A program made the position numbers and the translations under genes. The notes under the pieces are model-generated. The model searched no databases. It was given only the letters and a program-made list of their open reading frames with translations, and was not told the DNA's origin. Of a stretch of DNA of 64,000 nucleotides, positions 23,393 through 38,300 are shown in pieces. The DNA is taken from the NCBI GenBank assembly GCA_030435675.1, contig CM059624.1:10626769-10690768 (forward strand), in the 5' to 3' direction. Positions within the stretch are counted from its first letter, which is position 1, and each line of letters starts with the position of its first letter. Source of the stretch: Steinernema hermaphroditum (taxonomy: Eukaryota; Nematoda; Chromadorea; Rhabditida; Steinernematidae).

Positions 23393-26300
23393 GGGGTTCA
23401 AAAGGCTCGGGCGAGGAAAACGAATTGCTGGAGCTATACACGATGATCGGAAGGTTCACTGTCAAATTGTGAACCGGATCTTTGTTGATCTGGGAATTTC
23501 GTGACAAATAAATGGAACATGCATATCTCTTCTACTGAAATGAGCATTTTCTCCCAACATTGCCTTCGAGATGCCATTAAGAATTTAACTGTTCCTTCAC
23601 TTATTATGTGGAACGTTTTACTTAACGTTTGTGGAGCACAAGTCGTTTGGTGGAGCGTTACATTATTCTTGTTTCATTGTGCTGGAATTCTTTGCGTTCA
23701 GTTATAGATGCGATAGATCGTATTGAGAAGACCGTGGATGACATTATGAACCTCATGAGGAGCCATTCCCGGGCAGCCTCAGGCGAAACTTCTTTCTTAT
23801 GAACTTTCTTTCGATCTTTTAATCTGTGTCCCTAACTGCAGTTTCTTATTGGAGTTCTCTAAAAATTTACGATGACTTTAAATTCCCGAGGAAAGTGCCC
23901 ACTGGACACAACAAAGTCTACGACATATCATAAAAACTCGCTGAGAAAACCAAACGTTTGTTTTCTTAGTGATCTTTTATGGTGTTTTCCAAGCGAATTT
24001 CTCGATTTCTCTCAAACGTTGTGCGCCATCGTTATGACTCTTTTTTGATAATCCGTCAATATTTTAAATTTATTGTGCTTTGTTTGTGGTTTGTGGCAAC
24101 GTAAAGTTTGTGACATGCGTATTCAGCTATGCACAGCAGATGTTTTTTCTAGCCGACCGCAGCACCATTATTTGTGGAAAGCGGAGTTCGCAAGCACTTC
24201 ATAAAATGGGTCTGAAAGTGCCCTTCCAAGGAGGTAGACCCTTGTTTTTTTGCACTTTTTCGTTCATTCCATGAAGGAAGAATTCGATCAAGAAGGAGGA
24301 GGGAACGTTTCCAATAAATTTTGATTTTGAGTTTTGCTATGCGCATCCTCATCAAGTTTACGACTTTCCAAAATAAGCCCATAACCACTTTATGAGACCC
24401 CCGAATATTTCATCGAATTTCCGGCCAAATGCACATCCCCGAAACCTTTATTCATCGGCAATCACGTGCAAAGTGCACATTTTTACGACTTGTCCATTGA
24501 GGCCTTTTTTGCGCGCCTCCTTGCAGACAGTCGGTGAGTGACGCGGCGTTCACCACCTGACCAGATTTAAAATTCATTCGCCCCTCGGCGAACCCTCGAG
24601 GCCGAATCGGCGGAAACGAGCGAAAAAACTCCTCTCGTTTGCGGCAAATTGTCCGTCGGCGGCAGACGCGCGGACGTCGGAGCTTCTTGGAAAAGCTCCA
24701 AAATCGATGGCGCTGGAAACGCGCCAAATCCCGCGCCGCCAGCCAACCAACAGCTGCGGTTCGATTGCGCAAATCGCCAAAAACGGAACGCGACAGCGTC
24801 ATGCATTCTAAATTGGTTCGTCGGAGTGTGCGCGCACCCAGAAGGGACGCCAAGAAGGAGAGCCAGAGGCACAGAAAGTGCAACTGCTCGATGGAGACTG
24901 TCATTCGGAAATTCAATTATTCACTTACGCGCACAGAGGATCGCCACAATTGGGTCCGAATCGGTCCCCGAGGATTGCAGCGTGCACTTGGAAATGAGAA
25001 ATTTTTGACAATTTATTGGGACAATTGATGGAGTGCGTTCTCGACGTACTTCGGACAATTGCTTTCGGGATGGATGGAGTCGGCCTCTCGAAGGCGACTA
25101 CGCGGAAATGAAAAAAGAGCTGTCCAGACGGAAGGGTTTCCGAGGTCATGTGGTTCACTTTTTATGGGGAGCTGCAGAACACATTAATTTAGAATATGTC
25201 ATGGACACAGAACCCTCCGTCCCAGGATACATTTGGCTACCTTAGGGCGCTGGAAAGACGCTGCATTTTTGGAGCTTTCCGCCTATTTTCGTCTTTTTTT
25301 TTTGTGACATTTCCATACATGAAGAAACAAAATAGAAACGGCGACCAAATTGCATAGATAGCTGACATTTCAGGAGCACAAATTCCACTTTTGTACGGTT
25401 TTGTCGGAGTACTTCTAATAGAAATTCCATGGCATATGAAATGGCATTATACCTCTCCTTTGTGACAACTCCCTACTTTCCTAAATCGACTTTTATTTAC
25501 CTGTTGAAGACCTTTTCTGTTACGCTACGACCTTCGAAAAGCGCCTGTAAGGATGAAATCAAATGATCAAAAAAGCGGAGCCGTCGGGAACGCTATAAAT
25601 TTCGCAGGACGCATAAATCAGGCCGGGCTCCGAATGTGACACTTATCCCTTTCTCATCTGCCCATTTCTTTTTTTTTGTTATGTGATTGTCGATCGATGT
25701 GTCTAGTACCTAATGAGAAATTGCCTTTGCTACAGTCTCCCGGTCCCAGTCCCCTTCCATAGGGATCCAACCCGCGTTCTACACCCTCCCCAGCCCACAG
25801 CGTTCCCTAAGGCGTTTCCGCTGCCCGGCAGATGGTCGCCGCCTTGAGAACGTTTGCATAATTACAGCTCGTCCCTAGCGAGGTCGTATTTTTCTTTGGT
25901 CCCTTTTTCGAGGTATTCGGGTCGCGTAATCAAGGCCGCCGAATTCTGCAAAAAACGCTTTCCGATCCTTTTCTGCAGCGAACGCATAATCCACGTCCAT
26001 TTTCGCTAATTGCTTCTTCTCCGGGCAACCTCCACCGCCGCCGCCACCGCAGATCCTCGCATCCAAGACGATTAGCCACCATTTTGTAGCCTCTGGTCGT
26101 GTGTCCATATTCGCATTACAACGCGTGGTGGCGGAGATGACCCAATGGAGAGGCGGCGGCGGCGACGGGAAGTGATGGAAAGTGGCCCCTCTTAGCAACC
26201 ACCACATCTGCTCAATCTCGACGACTCATATTGGCGCCACTCGCGGCTCCTCGTTGGCGCAACTAATTGAATAAAACCGACACATTGGAGAGGCGCGACG

Positions 26301-29300
26301 GAAATTGAGAGAAAAGGGATGCGAGAACGCCGTCTGGTCACGTGGAGCACGTGAACGCCAGCAACGGCTAGGGGAAGCCTGGCGACAGAGCCTCCGGTCA
26401 TGGGATTCGGTCATGCACTTGACATGTGGTCCTCTGAATCATTTGCTCTCTGAACGGTTCCAGAACTTTCGAGGGAAACACAAACAAGCGGTAAACAGAA
26501 GTCACTTGTAGGACAGAGGGCGCCCGACATGATGGATGTGTACTTAGCAGGTTTGATCTAGAAGAGGGATCAGAGGTTCACATAGAGCGTTTGAGGATAT
26601 TCTTGACAAGATAACAATGTGGTCAGTGTTTTGTCTTTAACTGTCAGATTACCACTGACTGCAGCTAGTCCCATTTCTTGGTTAATGTTACGGTCTTTCA
26701 TCGGGCAGTGCCGCCCCGGCATCTGCCAAAAATCATGCCGATGAGGAAACCGGTGAAACCGGTCTCCTCTGCCTGACCTTTCCCCACGTGACAGAGAAGG
26801 CCCCCCGCTATACAAGAGTCGAAAAATCAGAGGTCGACTTAATTTCGCGCTTCCCTCGAACCTCCTATTTTCGCGGAACCATAATTCCTCTCCAATCCCG
26901 TGTTTTTCCATTTAGAAAATTACGCTCAGCGGCCCCATCCGATTACAGTACCCCGTCGTCATTTCTCACATCCTTCCCATCCTCATCTAATATTAGACGA
27001 TGGCATTAATCTCCGTAGACGTAACATCCGTACCAAAATTGCATCCATTTCTAATTCGATCCTATGCAATCACTTAATCGTTTTTCGAGTCCCTTTTCAA
27101 CTGGCACCGTAGGAATTTGCCGTTGCCGCCGTGACGAAAGCAGCTCAATTTGCGTTTTCGGGAACGATGCAACATCTGAGGCAATTGATTGATCAATTAT
27201 TCGCCTACGGAAACCCTTTTTTCGATCCCGTCATGCGCAACATCTCGCCGGGTTAATGGGTCCGCGGAGGAGGAAAGACGAGAACGGCCGCTGACGTCGC
27301 CGATTCAGATGTTGCAGAGGGCACTGAAGAAGACCTTCCTACGCACTCGTCATCCGTGCGTTCCCTTATGTTTATTTTGCGTTTTTTGAGATCTGTCGTT
27401 CGAAAGAACGACAAGCTGCATTCTCGAGTGTTTTGAAAGCGGCCGACCGGAAGTGAAGTTCGAAATAAGCACTATTTCGGAACGGCTTCGCTCTGAGGAC
27501 GTCGCTGAAATTTTAACCAATTTAGAAAGTCCCAGAGATCAGAATAGGGCAGCCATGTGTGGGATAGCCCACTTGTTTTTCCCAACAGATCTATGTCGAA
27601 TATGCGTTAGTGTTCGGGGATTTATTTTTTTTTATTTGGTTTTATTTATCCTCAGGGTGATAGACCAAAAATGCGAATTGTAACTTATATTCTTAAGTGG
27701 ATGTTGCTGAAGAAGATGAATAGTTTATTCCGAAACTTATCCAAGATTTGCCATCTTTAAGTTCCACTGGTTCCAAGTTCCAAGTTCCACTGTGCTCCTT
27801 AAGGCTGTCCATAGAACGTCTTCATCTCCGGTCCGCTCCGTGCAATTCACTTCGATCGCGATTCCCTCAGAGACCGATCGACAGTAAATGACATCATTTC
27901 CCTCGATTTCCCGCTCCTAACAGATGTCCGCTTGCGGCGTCGTGCGATCATTCGCCGGTCGAGTAATCCGATTAGGCGTGCATACATCGCGCAGCCCTTG
28001 CCTGTACTCTGTTGCCTCGACTCCGCACGAATTTGCATCTCCGGCTCCAACAGTTCGTCGCCTAAAGATCAACAGTCCAAGTGGATTACGCAGTGACGAC
28101 GCCCAACTCGAGCGCTCTCTCTCTATTTCTATGCAAATTCGAGATCACTTTCGCAAAAGGCGGCGGATCTTTGAAAAGCGCGAAGGGTTATAACGGTCCT
28201 ATAAAAGCGATATTTCTCATTTCTCCCTAACTTGCAGTCTATCGCAAGCTTTGTGTTGTTGGAAAGATCTTTTCATTGCTGGGAAACAGTGTGACTCAGG
28301 TTCGTAATTAAGAGAATCGGCTACTACGCCAGATAACAATTGTATTCTCATGAATTCTACTATGTCACGTAGGAAACATTTCTTGCTTCCTTGATCGGTA
28401 TCTCAAGGTTTGATGTTCAAGAGACCTTTCCCATGATATTCTATCAAATTAAATTTTCCCTTACCTTTGAACAGACCATTCAACTGAGACCATTCTTTAG
28501 GAAAACATCTTATCCATTATTGCCTAACATGGCAATTTCAATTTTTTTCAATGGATATCTTCTCTATTCATACGATGACTGTGCTACCTGCGGGAAAAGG
28601 TACTTTATGAACAACCTTGTTATTTGGTCACCGAGAACGATTCACCTTTTTTATGAAATGCCTTTAATTTTCTCACATGACTCAGTGCGTTTCCACCCTC
28701 AAGGCTTGCGCTAACCTTTCATGACTTGAACCATGCAAAACTCGTCATCGACTCTCCAAATTTATAGCCCTTCACGGTTGAGTTCCTTCGACCGGATACA
28801 CGCCATCACCGCTATTTCTGCACCTACCGTACCTTCTCGTTGCATTCGAAGCGAACCCCTCTTCTGCCAAACTTTCTCGGGAACCGCTCCCCGCTTTCTA
28901 TTTATTCCCGAGTATTCTTCGACCCCCGGGAGACTGCCCATCCCGCGTCTCGAGGAAATTCATTCTTTGACCGACCCCCTTTCGCCGCGTTCTTCTCGAA
29001 CGGCTGTCATGCGCAAGGCGAAAGAGTAACGAGCAGTCAGGCGGCGTTCTGTTTGTGCCTCCAGGCGGATTTTTCCGTCTCCGAACCGCGCTGTGCCGCC
29101 TTGGCGCGGTGCCAACGCGCGCGTTGTTTACGCCATCGAGGCGATCGTCGAGAGCGACACAACGAATAGTCTAATTAGTTGTCTCTACGCTCGACGTCGT
29201 CGTCGTATAGCCATGGGGACAGGCGCCGATGGCCAGGCGCCAAGCTCGCAGACAAGCTGAGCGATCACGAGTTGTTTTTCAGACGCCGCGTGAGGTCCGC

Positions 29301-32300
29301 CGTCTGTCCAGAATCGCACAAACAAGCCGACACTCCCCGGTAACACGCGTAAACAACGCAAGAGGCGACGACAAATTAGCCGAAGAGGAACTCGCCGCCG
29401 CGATTAGCACCTACCCGTACCCAATTCCGGTACGCAAAGGGTGATCCACAAAAAGTGGTCGCCGACGAACGGGAAAGTGTTGACAGATCTCTGCTAAGCG
29501 TTAGGCGATTTGTTCCTCTTTGGGCAAATACAAGGAACGAACGCGTGTGAGCTTATTTTCATAAAGTAGTTGAAAATTAGCGGACTCACGTAGAGGCCAC
29601 ATACAGTTTCATTTAATAGCGCAAGCTCGAATACGGTAGTTTTGTGGACTGACTTCCAATGGTTCACTTGAGACGCCTTGGAGGAATGGGTGTGTCTAAG
29701 AGACAGTCTCCATAAACGTCTTAAGAAAGACCTCTTATACTATGTCTGATCCAAGAGACTTTTTGAAGGGACCTATGTCTAGCATACTGTACTGCTTTTT
29801 CTGCATCCTTTTGCGCGTCTGTTGTTTAAGAAGCAACTGCGAATTGACGTCATAAGAAATATTGCAGTTCGTCCGAGTAAACCAATTAAGTTAATCCCAT
29901 CAGATCTGATGTCATTTCCCCATTCTCTCGTGCCTTTCTCCAAACCCATCTTCATCTATCCAACGCCCAAATTTTAATTTTCCACCAGCCCCTAAATTAT
30001 AGCCTCCACAAACTCCTCTGGCCTCTATAATCAAAGTAATAACGATCACCCCTTTCTTGTGTATAGTACTCCTTCGGTCGTTGCATTCCGAAGACTCTCT
30101 CCGCTTGTAATTCGATGCTAATACGCTCGTTAAACACCTGCAGTTTCATCGCTTATCAGCCCCGCTGCATCGTAGCCCGTGCTCCCTCTTCCTCACATTC
30201 CGAACGACCTTTGTCGCAAAGTGTCCTCGTTTTGTTATGTGAGACGGAGTCAAGGAATACTCGAGCTCATTAAAAGGTCGAGCTTTTAGGGCGTCCGCCA
30301 TCGGCCGTCCACTCTAATTGTCGTTGTAAATGTTCGGTGCTTTGTGGCCATCCGACAAATATTTATTGTTTGGATGGCAGAGAACTCCCTAAATGCCGGA
30401 CTTTGTGGTTCGTGCCGACACGAAAGTGACCCTATATAGGCTCCGAACTAGACCACACATCGGCTGCCCTCTAGCTTGTGTTTATAGTTCTGCATCTTTG
30501 TGTACTCTGTGGAGGAATCTTGAAATTTCTCCTTTCTAGTACAGCCTGAGGTCGGTGAGCAGAGAGCAAAGAAAACGCGATCAAAGCAGCGAAGTGCCCT
30601 TTGCCCCAGAACGCTTTCTGTGTTCCGAGAAGTTGCTGTCGAGCCTGCTTTTCTGCACTCGTCCCCCGATTCAGCACCCGGGCTGTCCGGAAAATGCGAT
30701 TAGAGCGCAGAGAGAGGTGACGTTGTTTTCCCGATAAGTGCATGACAACGGAAAGCGGTGAGCACTCGGATTCGCTCAGCGAGCGCCTCGAAAGACGTCA
30801 ACCCCGTCGACGTTTCGTTGAAACGGTCGTTCAGCTGATTTCGGGTCGGTCCACGTGTTCCCCAGTCACTTCCTACTTCTTCTTCCGGCACCGTCACTAC
30901 GTCCATCGCAAAGATTTCCTGAAATTGAGGAAGTTTTTGTTTATCTTCGAAGGCACGATTTGTGTAATTTTGGGAACGAAGTGAGTCACCGTGTAAGCGG
31001 GGATTACAAGAAGTGGATGAGCTGATTCATGTGGTTAAATGGGGATTCTCGAGTCATTAGGCGACTAAGTGGAAGATTACACACTAAGCTTTGTTTTTAG
31101 AAAAGTAAGAAGGGATTCGGGAAAAGTCTTCCCTTCTTTTTGTTGATTTTTTGCAATACCTTGGGGATGACAAGTGACCGGAAGAGAGTCATCCATCAAC
31201 AAATCATTTTTGGCCCTTCGAAATGAAGGATTTTAAGCGGAAACGGCGATCTGCGGACGGTCCAGCTGACGCCCTAATTATTATAGACGGCGAGCAAATT
31301 CGCGAAGGCGAACAAACGAGGAGAACGGTGTTGATGGATCGGAGTCGTTGAGACGATTGTGATTTATTCTCTTTTTAGTCTGCACGGCGGAGAACTTCTG
31401 CTGAGACCGTGTCCCCTCTGAAACAGCTCAAAATGTTTTCAGAACATGACCACTGTGGACCGGTTCTCTAAACTCAATTTCACGACTGATTTAGCATCAT
31501 TTTGTCGTCGTCAGAGACGGTAATATTTTCAAAAATCCATGTTTACAGACTCCACGACCCCACATTCCTCTCGTTCCTGCGCACCCCCTAAGATCGCCTT
31601 TTCTTCGATGTGGTTCGTCTGATTTTATCGGTCACTACCAGTGTTCACATTCGGCCTTCCTCCTTTTTTGTTCCAAAAAAACCCACGGCGGCCTTACTCA
31701 TCTGACGGTCTCCCCTCCGAAATGCGCACCTTTGTGACTAACGGGCGCGGAATCCGCTCCCTTTGACCTCAACTGTTGCACCGCCGCCAGCTGCTACGGT
31801 ATGTCCCTCGTGCACCGTTTCCCGCCTGCTGCTTCTCCGGTGGTCGCCCCGTGTCCCGCTTTGTTTACTCAACCTCTCGCGCGCGCATAATGTGACCAGG
31901 ACTGGACGTTTGCCAGATGCCTCAAGTGAGTAATGTGTGAGGGCACGCGGGCGAAGGGCAGCACGGGGACAATACGGACGGAATGAGGGTCAATGTGTTG
32001 GGTAATGGGTCGATAAGTAGCCGAATAAGACGCTAACGGATGGGTCCTAGAGGGTCAAAGGGATAGAGCGATGAAAGGAGAGAAAAATTGTACAATAGCT
32101 GAAAGAATATTCCAAAAACGTATTTCAGAATATACTTTCACCTACTTCAGGATCAAATGAACAAAGAACGAAACCACAATTTTAGCGGATACTTTTTTGT
32201 GCCCACAAATACATGTTCAGTCTAGAGTTACCTCATGTAGTCACAGGCTGGCTCATCCACTTCCCCTCACGGTTCTATCATTTTTCTCGTGTTTGGCGCG

Positions 32301-35300
32301 CCCCTCATGAGAAAAATAATCCCTCGTTTCCCTCCGTCTGCCCGGTTCTGGCGCGAAGCCAACTAAAATTGAATCGACTGCGTGGCGAGTGGTCACGCGC
32401 GGCCTCCGAGTGGTCACATGACGGCCGGGGACTGCGCGGTGCCCCCGGCGACGTCTTCGGAATGTCTATTTCGCGTTGTTTTCTGCGACGACGTCGTCGT
32501 CGTCGACGTCGAAACGAGGACTCACGCCGATTGAGTTGTTTTACCATGCGTCGTCCCCTTAATGAACGTCCGCTTTGCCTCCGCCGACGCCGACCACAAC
32601 AATTGTTTGTTTCGACGACGTCCCCAAAGTCGTCTAATGACGACCACGATGTTCTTCTTGTGCTGTTTGTTCCCCTCTTGGAACGCGCGCGCTCGAAACC
32701 GATACCGTCGATGACGTCTCGACCACGTCACTTCACTGTTTTTATTTTCCGCTTTCTCAAAAGGCTCATGACGTCAGAGAGTGCACGAAATCGCCTAATT
32801 AGATCTCTTTCATTTCCGCCTCCGATTTAACTCTCCCCCTCAAACGGCGTCCTCGAGGAAACCCCTCTTCGCCTCAACCCCTTTCCGCCTAATCCCCAAA
32901 TAGTGCACCTTACGGGCTCCAATCGAGCTCCATCCGATAATCGCAGAATTAATTAACCCCACGTGAGTCCCGCCGTGTCCTTAGGCCATGCGCCGGGCCT
33001 GGCACACGCGCACTCCACACTACCGTACCCCGTCGTGGAACCATAGTAAAGCGCAGGCACGTGGCTCTCGATTCCCAGCCAAACAATCGGTAATCCGACA
33101 CTCCGTCCGGCCTCAGTGTGCCCTTCTAATTGTCCTTTCCGCACTTTATGGTCCCCCTCTAAATCGAGAAGTCTATTTTGTTGTCTTTCGGCGCAAACTG
33201 CGCCACCTTCTCCTTCACTACGAATTTGCAAATTGCAAATCTCGTCACGAGGGGCTCGTTTTTCAAAACACTTTCGCCAAGTGCGCCCAACCTGCCCGAA
33301 GATGGAAGTTCTTGTGATTGATGGAGCGATGTCGCAGCCGATAACTCTACGGCGCAGGCGTCGTACTCGAGTATTTGGCCAATGAACTGCGCGTTATCTC
33401 ATCGGTCGGCGCTTCCGTCCTCGATACAGTCGCCGGGTCACCGCAGCGTTCGGGTCAAGCGGACGATCCGATGCTTCAGGTTGTGTAAATAAACATTTAT
33501 GGCGTGCTAATAGAGCTTACCGTCATCAGCCGAAAGATTCTAGTGGGTCCTTAAAGTCAAACGAGTGGGCCGGATGATTTTTTGGATGTGTAGCCAAAAT
33601 TGTGCGTTCCATAACAAACAACACACGTCACCGAGTCCGAAAGTCATGAAGCAAATATGTTAAATCCCCCACCCCCAGATTTTGCAGCGAACAAGAAATA
33701 ATCAGATGGAGTGAAGTTCATGCGAGCTATAACGTAAACACACGTGCCAGCTTAGAAGGACAAAGTTTGCAGAATTTGCTTAATATCAAAACATTTCCAC
33801 TTATGTGACATTCTAGATTTTGCACGAGAACTGACGTCGTCTAATTTTGTGCCCTTTTTGTCGAGAACAAAGTGTTTTCTTGTTCTGCACCTATTACATG
33901 TACCCAGTAGTATGCATAGATCTCAAATGGACAATAATTAGACGATAATAATGTCTTAAACATCACGGACTCCAGAGAACATCAGGTCGTATAATCCTCA
34001 TTCATCACAAAAGCCCGTCAACTGCTCGCCTACGTGCAGATCAGCAAAGTCCCTTCGGGTCGCTTTCTGCAGCCTACGTCAGCGGCGCCCGGGTCGTCTC
34101 CATTCTGACTTCAAAAACGTCTTCTCCGTCGACAAGTGTACAATACGCCCGGAGAGTTTCTTTTTCGCACGGCAGCTGTTTCATTAAGGGTTTCGCAGAA
34201 TCCGTCACAGAGTCCAACCTGCGGACACCTCCGCTTCCGTTTGTTTTGCGACCGACTGGCACCGCCGGCGAATCCATCATCATCGCTGTACGGTAATTCG
34301 CCTCGTTTCGGATGTCGTTTGTTGTTCAAATAAGAGAGAAATATTAGGCGTGTAGGTGGCAGCCACGGTACATCCATAATTCATGCGCGATCGTTGGAAG
34401 AGCCGTGGACGATCGTTTTTTGAAAGCCTTCTCCAATTGATGCAAAGGTGCGAATTGATAGGATGCTTTTAAAGCGTCGCGTAGCAGACGTCTGTTCGAA
34501 ATGTCGTGTACCGGGAGCGGTTCCTGGTCGATCGCGCCCACCGGAAGCATAGATCACGGACAGGTCGGATCCCCCTCTGAGGCATGCCTCCGATCTTTGG
34601 GCTCGATCCATGTAAACACGAAATATTTTGTATCGCCCACCGTATTTGCCCTCAGTGCGCGCCTGTGCCTCCTGTACAAATGCAGCGCCATTTCCATTTG
34701 GTAAATGTCGCCCGGCATTATGCGACCTCTGTAGGCCGTCGTCTCTTTCGATGGGATGGCATGCTTGAAGGTATTTTGGATTTGATTTCCGATTTAGACT
34801 TTCAGAAATGGAAATAGTCTCTGTGCAACTAAATGTGGAAGCAGAAGGCCTTTCCCCTTTTGGTTTTTTTTTAAATACAGTGCAGCCTACTGATAAGGAT
34901 TATCAAAAGTTGCGATCTTTCCCCTCGACGCGCACTTTGGAAGTGCGGAGTCAAACGGGTTTTCCGAAAAACAAATTGAATTCGAAGTAGGAAACGGGTC
35001 AGGACGTCGGGATGCGGTTTCACCAAAATGAGATTTACGGTGACCCCTGTGATCTGTCGGCTTAGGAACGGTCGGCGAAGCGCGTAATGAGAGAGTACGT
35101 GACCTTTCCTCCATCAATTGCGTCACCGCCGACTGTTACAAGTCGGTGCGCGGCCCTGTACATACCACGGGGGTTGTCCCGAGTCACAATCTGTCAAATG
35201 GGCCTCGTGTGTGTACCCTCGCTGCACTTACAGCGCTTCTTCGCCTCTTTGCAAAGAATTCGCTAATCGTCTTCGCCCGTGTGTGCCTAGCGAGTATTTT

Positions 35301-38300
35301 TAGTCACCTGTAAATTGCGGATAAGCTCGACAGATAGCTCTGTCGCCTCTTTACACTTTGACTTTGTGTTCTGTGGCTTTAAGGGCTGCTCTATTTCGAG
35401 AGCTGACCTCCTGCTTGCCCTTGGTGATGGTTTTAAAAATTTATAAAAATCTCGCCCCAGTACTCTGAGTGTGCTCTGCCGTCTATCACGAGGTTTCCCC
35501 GCTAAACTGGTTAGAGAGCCTCTTCCGCGACGTTCAAACCTCGCCCTCCTATCGCTTCCTTGATCTTTGAAGAGTTTTCAACGTAGCGGAACACAGACAT
35601 TCCAGAAGGGTGAGAAATTATCAGAAAAATTTAACAAATGAATTTCGAGAGCCAGACGGCGTTCCTCCTCCTACGAACCCGTTTCACAACATCTTCCGCA
35701 ATACCAACACTCGTCTCAGCCCCTTACCTTCCAATTGAGTGTTCCTAATCCGTACTGAGCAGCCCGGACAACTCCGATCGGTCACGCGCCATCCGACATC
35801 CGATCTCCTCCTTCTCATTACCATAATCATAATCCGATCGCCCTTTGCCCGTCGTCCGTTACTTGTTGCGACTGTCTGGGTCTCATCCGAGTCTCGTCTC
35901 GCGTCTGGGTGCGCCTAGGCTGTGAGAAAGAGGCGCGCCAGACAGTCGCCGTCTGGCGATGACCGTCTCCCGGCGGCGTATCGTGTGTCAGAGTGGGAAA
36001 GGCGAAAAAGGCCGATTTGATGAGTCTTCGATGGATGCGTCCGAGGGGAGATAACGAATTTTTGACGATCTTTACAGCGCACTTGTTGTGTCTTCGCAGC
36101 GGCTCCGCGGCGTTTAATCCCGGTCGAATAGTTTCTTACACTTTTTACGGTTTAATAATTTATTTTTGCGGTTTTACACTTGCGACTACGGTACTGTCGC
36201 CGACTGTCAACTTTACAATGTGCACGTCGCCCGTTCGTCCCTTCCAAAATCTCATTTTCACCTATTTTTGCCAATTGCTCGACAATTGTTTCGACAACTG
36301 CTTGCTGCATGATCCCCGGGCGTTCTTCTGAAATCGCCCTCCTTGGCTCGACGGACCGGAATAGCCCTGTTGTTTACTATTTACAGCCTCGGCGACAGTT
36401 GCTTTCTATGCTTTGGCCCTCCACGGCGCCTTGGCGTCAAGTGTGCGTCGGTTGGCGTTTCCCGGAAGACGAAAAAAACGCCGTTGACTTTACATCTTCT
36501 GGGTTTTATTGATGGACCCGGAGAGTTCACGATGACTCGCCCTCGGGCTGAACGGATAAACATGTAAAAAGCAGGGTCATCCATCATCCACCTGGTGATA
36601 AGTGGGCAAAGGTTGTTCAGTCGGACCACAAAGGGTCTCAGCCCCTTCGAACACCTTTAGTACTGTGCTCCGCGACTTTGCAAGAGCAGCGCTTCCTTAA
36701 CTGTTGCGATTGTGGCTTTACGGTCTCCTCCTCTCAACCTAGTGCGTCGCCCCGTCACGCCTTATCTTATCGAACTGCAAACGTCTTCGTCGCACTCGAT
36801 TCGCCCTTTCCGTCTGCCTCCAACTGTTTGACTTCTAAAGTCAAATGATCAGCAGCTTCACGAGGCCCGACTGCAACATCCAACGCCGCTGCGGGTCTTC
36901 TCCTCGTGATAAGACTGTCCCGTGGTTCCAAATGTGCGTATTTGGTGACGTGGTGGCGCCAATCGAGTTCCGCCAGCTGATAAGAACCTCGGGCACACCA
37001 CTGTAGTGTGTGCCTCTGTTCTCTGATATCTGTTCGATTTGTGCCTTCTGCACGCCTAGAGGCGCTGCTCCCCCGTCAGCCCTTCCCGCGGGAATTCGCT
37101 GTACGGCAAATCTAGTAATTGTAATCGTGCCTTAATCCGTCGGGTTTGTCGCGCACACGAGCACGTGCTCCGCGTGTTTGTACAGCTTTCCAATCGTTTT
37201 CCTCTCTTTTCAGGACTCGAACGATACAATCGCCCCCACATCGCGCTAGAGCTCCCACTACCGTACCCCGGAGGACCCGTCCCATATAAGGTCGGTTGCA
37301 CTCGGCTCGCTTCCGCTTTGCTTCGGACAAACAAACAAAACACGCGGTCGGCACTTCGCCCTTCCCGCCAAAAAAACATGCGGAGCCACGCGATGCTTGA
37401 GTGGCCACCGTCTGAGGCCGCGTGTCCTCTAAGCCCGAGGATAGCCAGGCTAAGGGAAGTACGAGCAAACAGTCATTAGCACAGATCTCGACGACGGCGC
37501 CTGAAATCCGAGATGAAGCGCGAATATTAATTTGGCGGCGGATTCGATATCCCCCGTTTGAGCCACAAAGCACAATCCGAAGCGCCATTCCTGCACACGC
37601 TTTACGGCTGCAGCAAGTTGCTCCCTACAGTACCTTGCCCTCGCGAATAGCGGATTTCCGCGGATCCGGTTCGCATTCCGGCGAAGAAGCCACCGGATCG
37701 CGCGGCCGGTCCTCGAGCTTCTTTTTGCGAACTTCGCAACTGTTCGTCCGTTCCAGTTGCGTATGTTTACTCTTTGTTTTCCTCGCGGCGCTCCCTCCCC
37801 CGTCGCCGATGTAGTGTCACAAGCTGGAGCAGTCGCTCACTAATAGATCAGCTGACTGCCGCCAAGCTGCAGTTGCCCTTTTCACCTTCTTTTAGCCGGT
37901 TCCCAGCTCCCCATCTTCGCCCGCACTTCTATTATTAGACGATGCTCTTTTACGGTATCTTTCAAATCCAACATTGTTGTGCGTGACAAAGCCTCCTTTG
38001 AATGTTGTGTTTAGTGCGTAAATCTTCAGCGGATACGAAATGACGCTGTTTGTTTCAAAACGTTCGGCTCTAATTTTAGAAAAGTTCTCGAGCCGAGGGC
38101 GTTTTTAATAAATTTGAATCTTAAATTGACGCCGCCAATTAGACGGTTACGGTAAATGATGTCATGTCTTGAAACTCAACGTCCCTAGAACCCCGAGTCC
38201 TGTGTGTTTCGAACCGATTCAACGCACAAATGAGCAATTAAAAGAGATCCCGTCTGCGAGTCCAGTCAAAATTCGTTGTGACGCGCGGAGTTTGTTGGAA

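Noticed and set aside
25866..26207. Minus-strand gene with Gly-rich segment
   Set aside because: One exon-like end is attractive (PEYLEKGTKEKYDLARDEL), but the upstream part is a GGC run and no reliable in-phase model could be built.
32213..32830. 205-codon plus frame
   Set aside because: Arg/Ser-rich translation of GTC/GAC-rich DNA with antisense frames open too; reads as non-coding.
37112..37588. 158-codon minus frame
   Set aside because: Overlaps several open frames on both strands in a GC-rich island; no coding signature.
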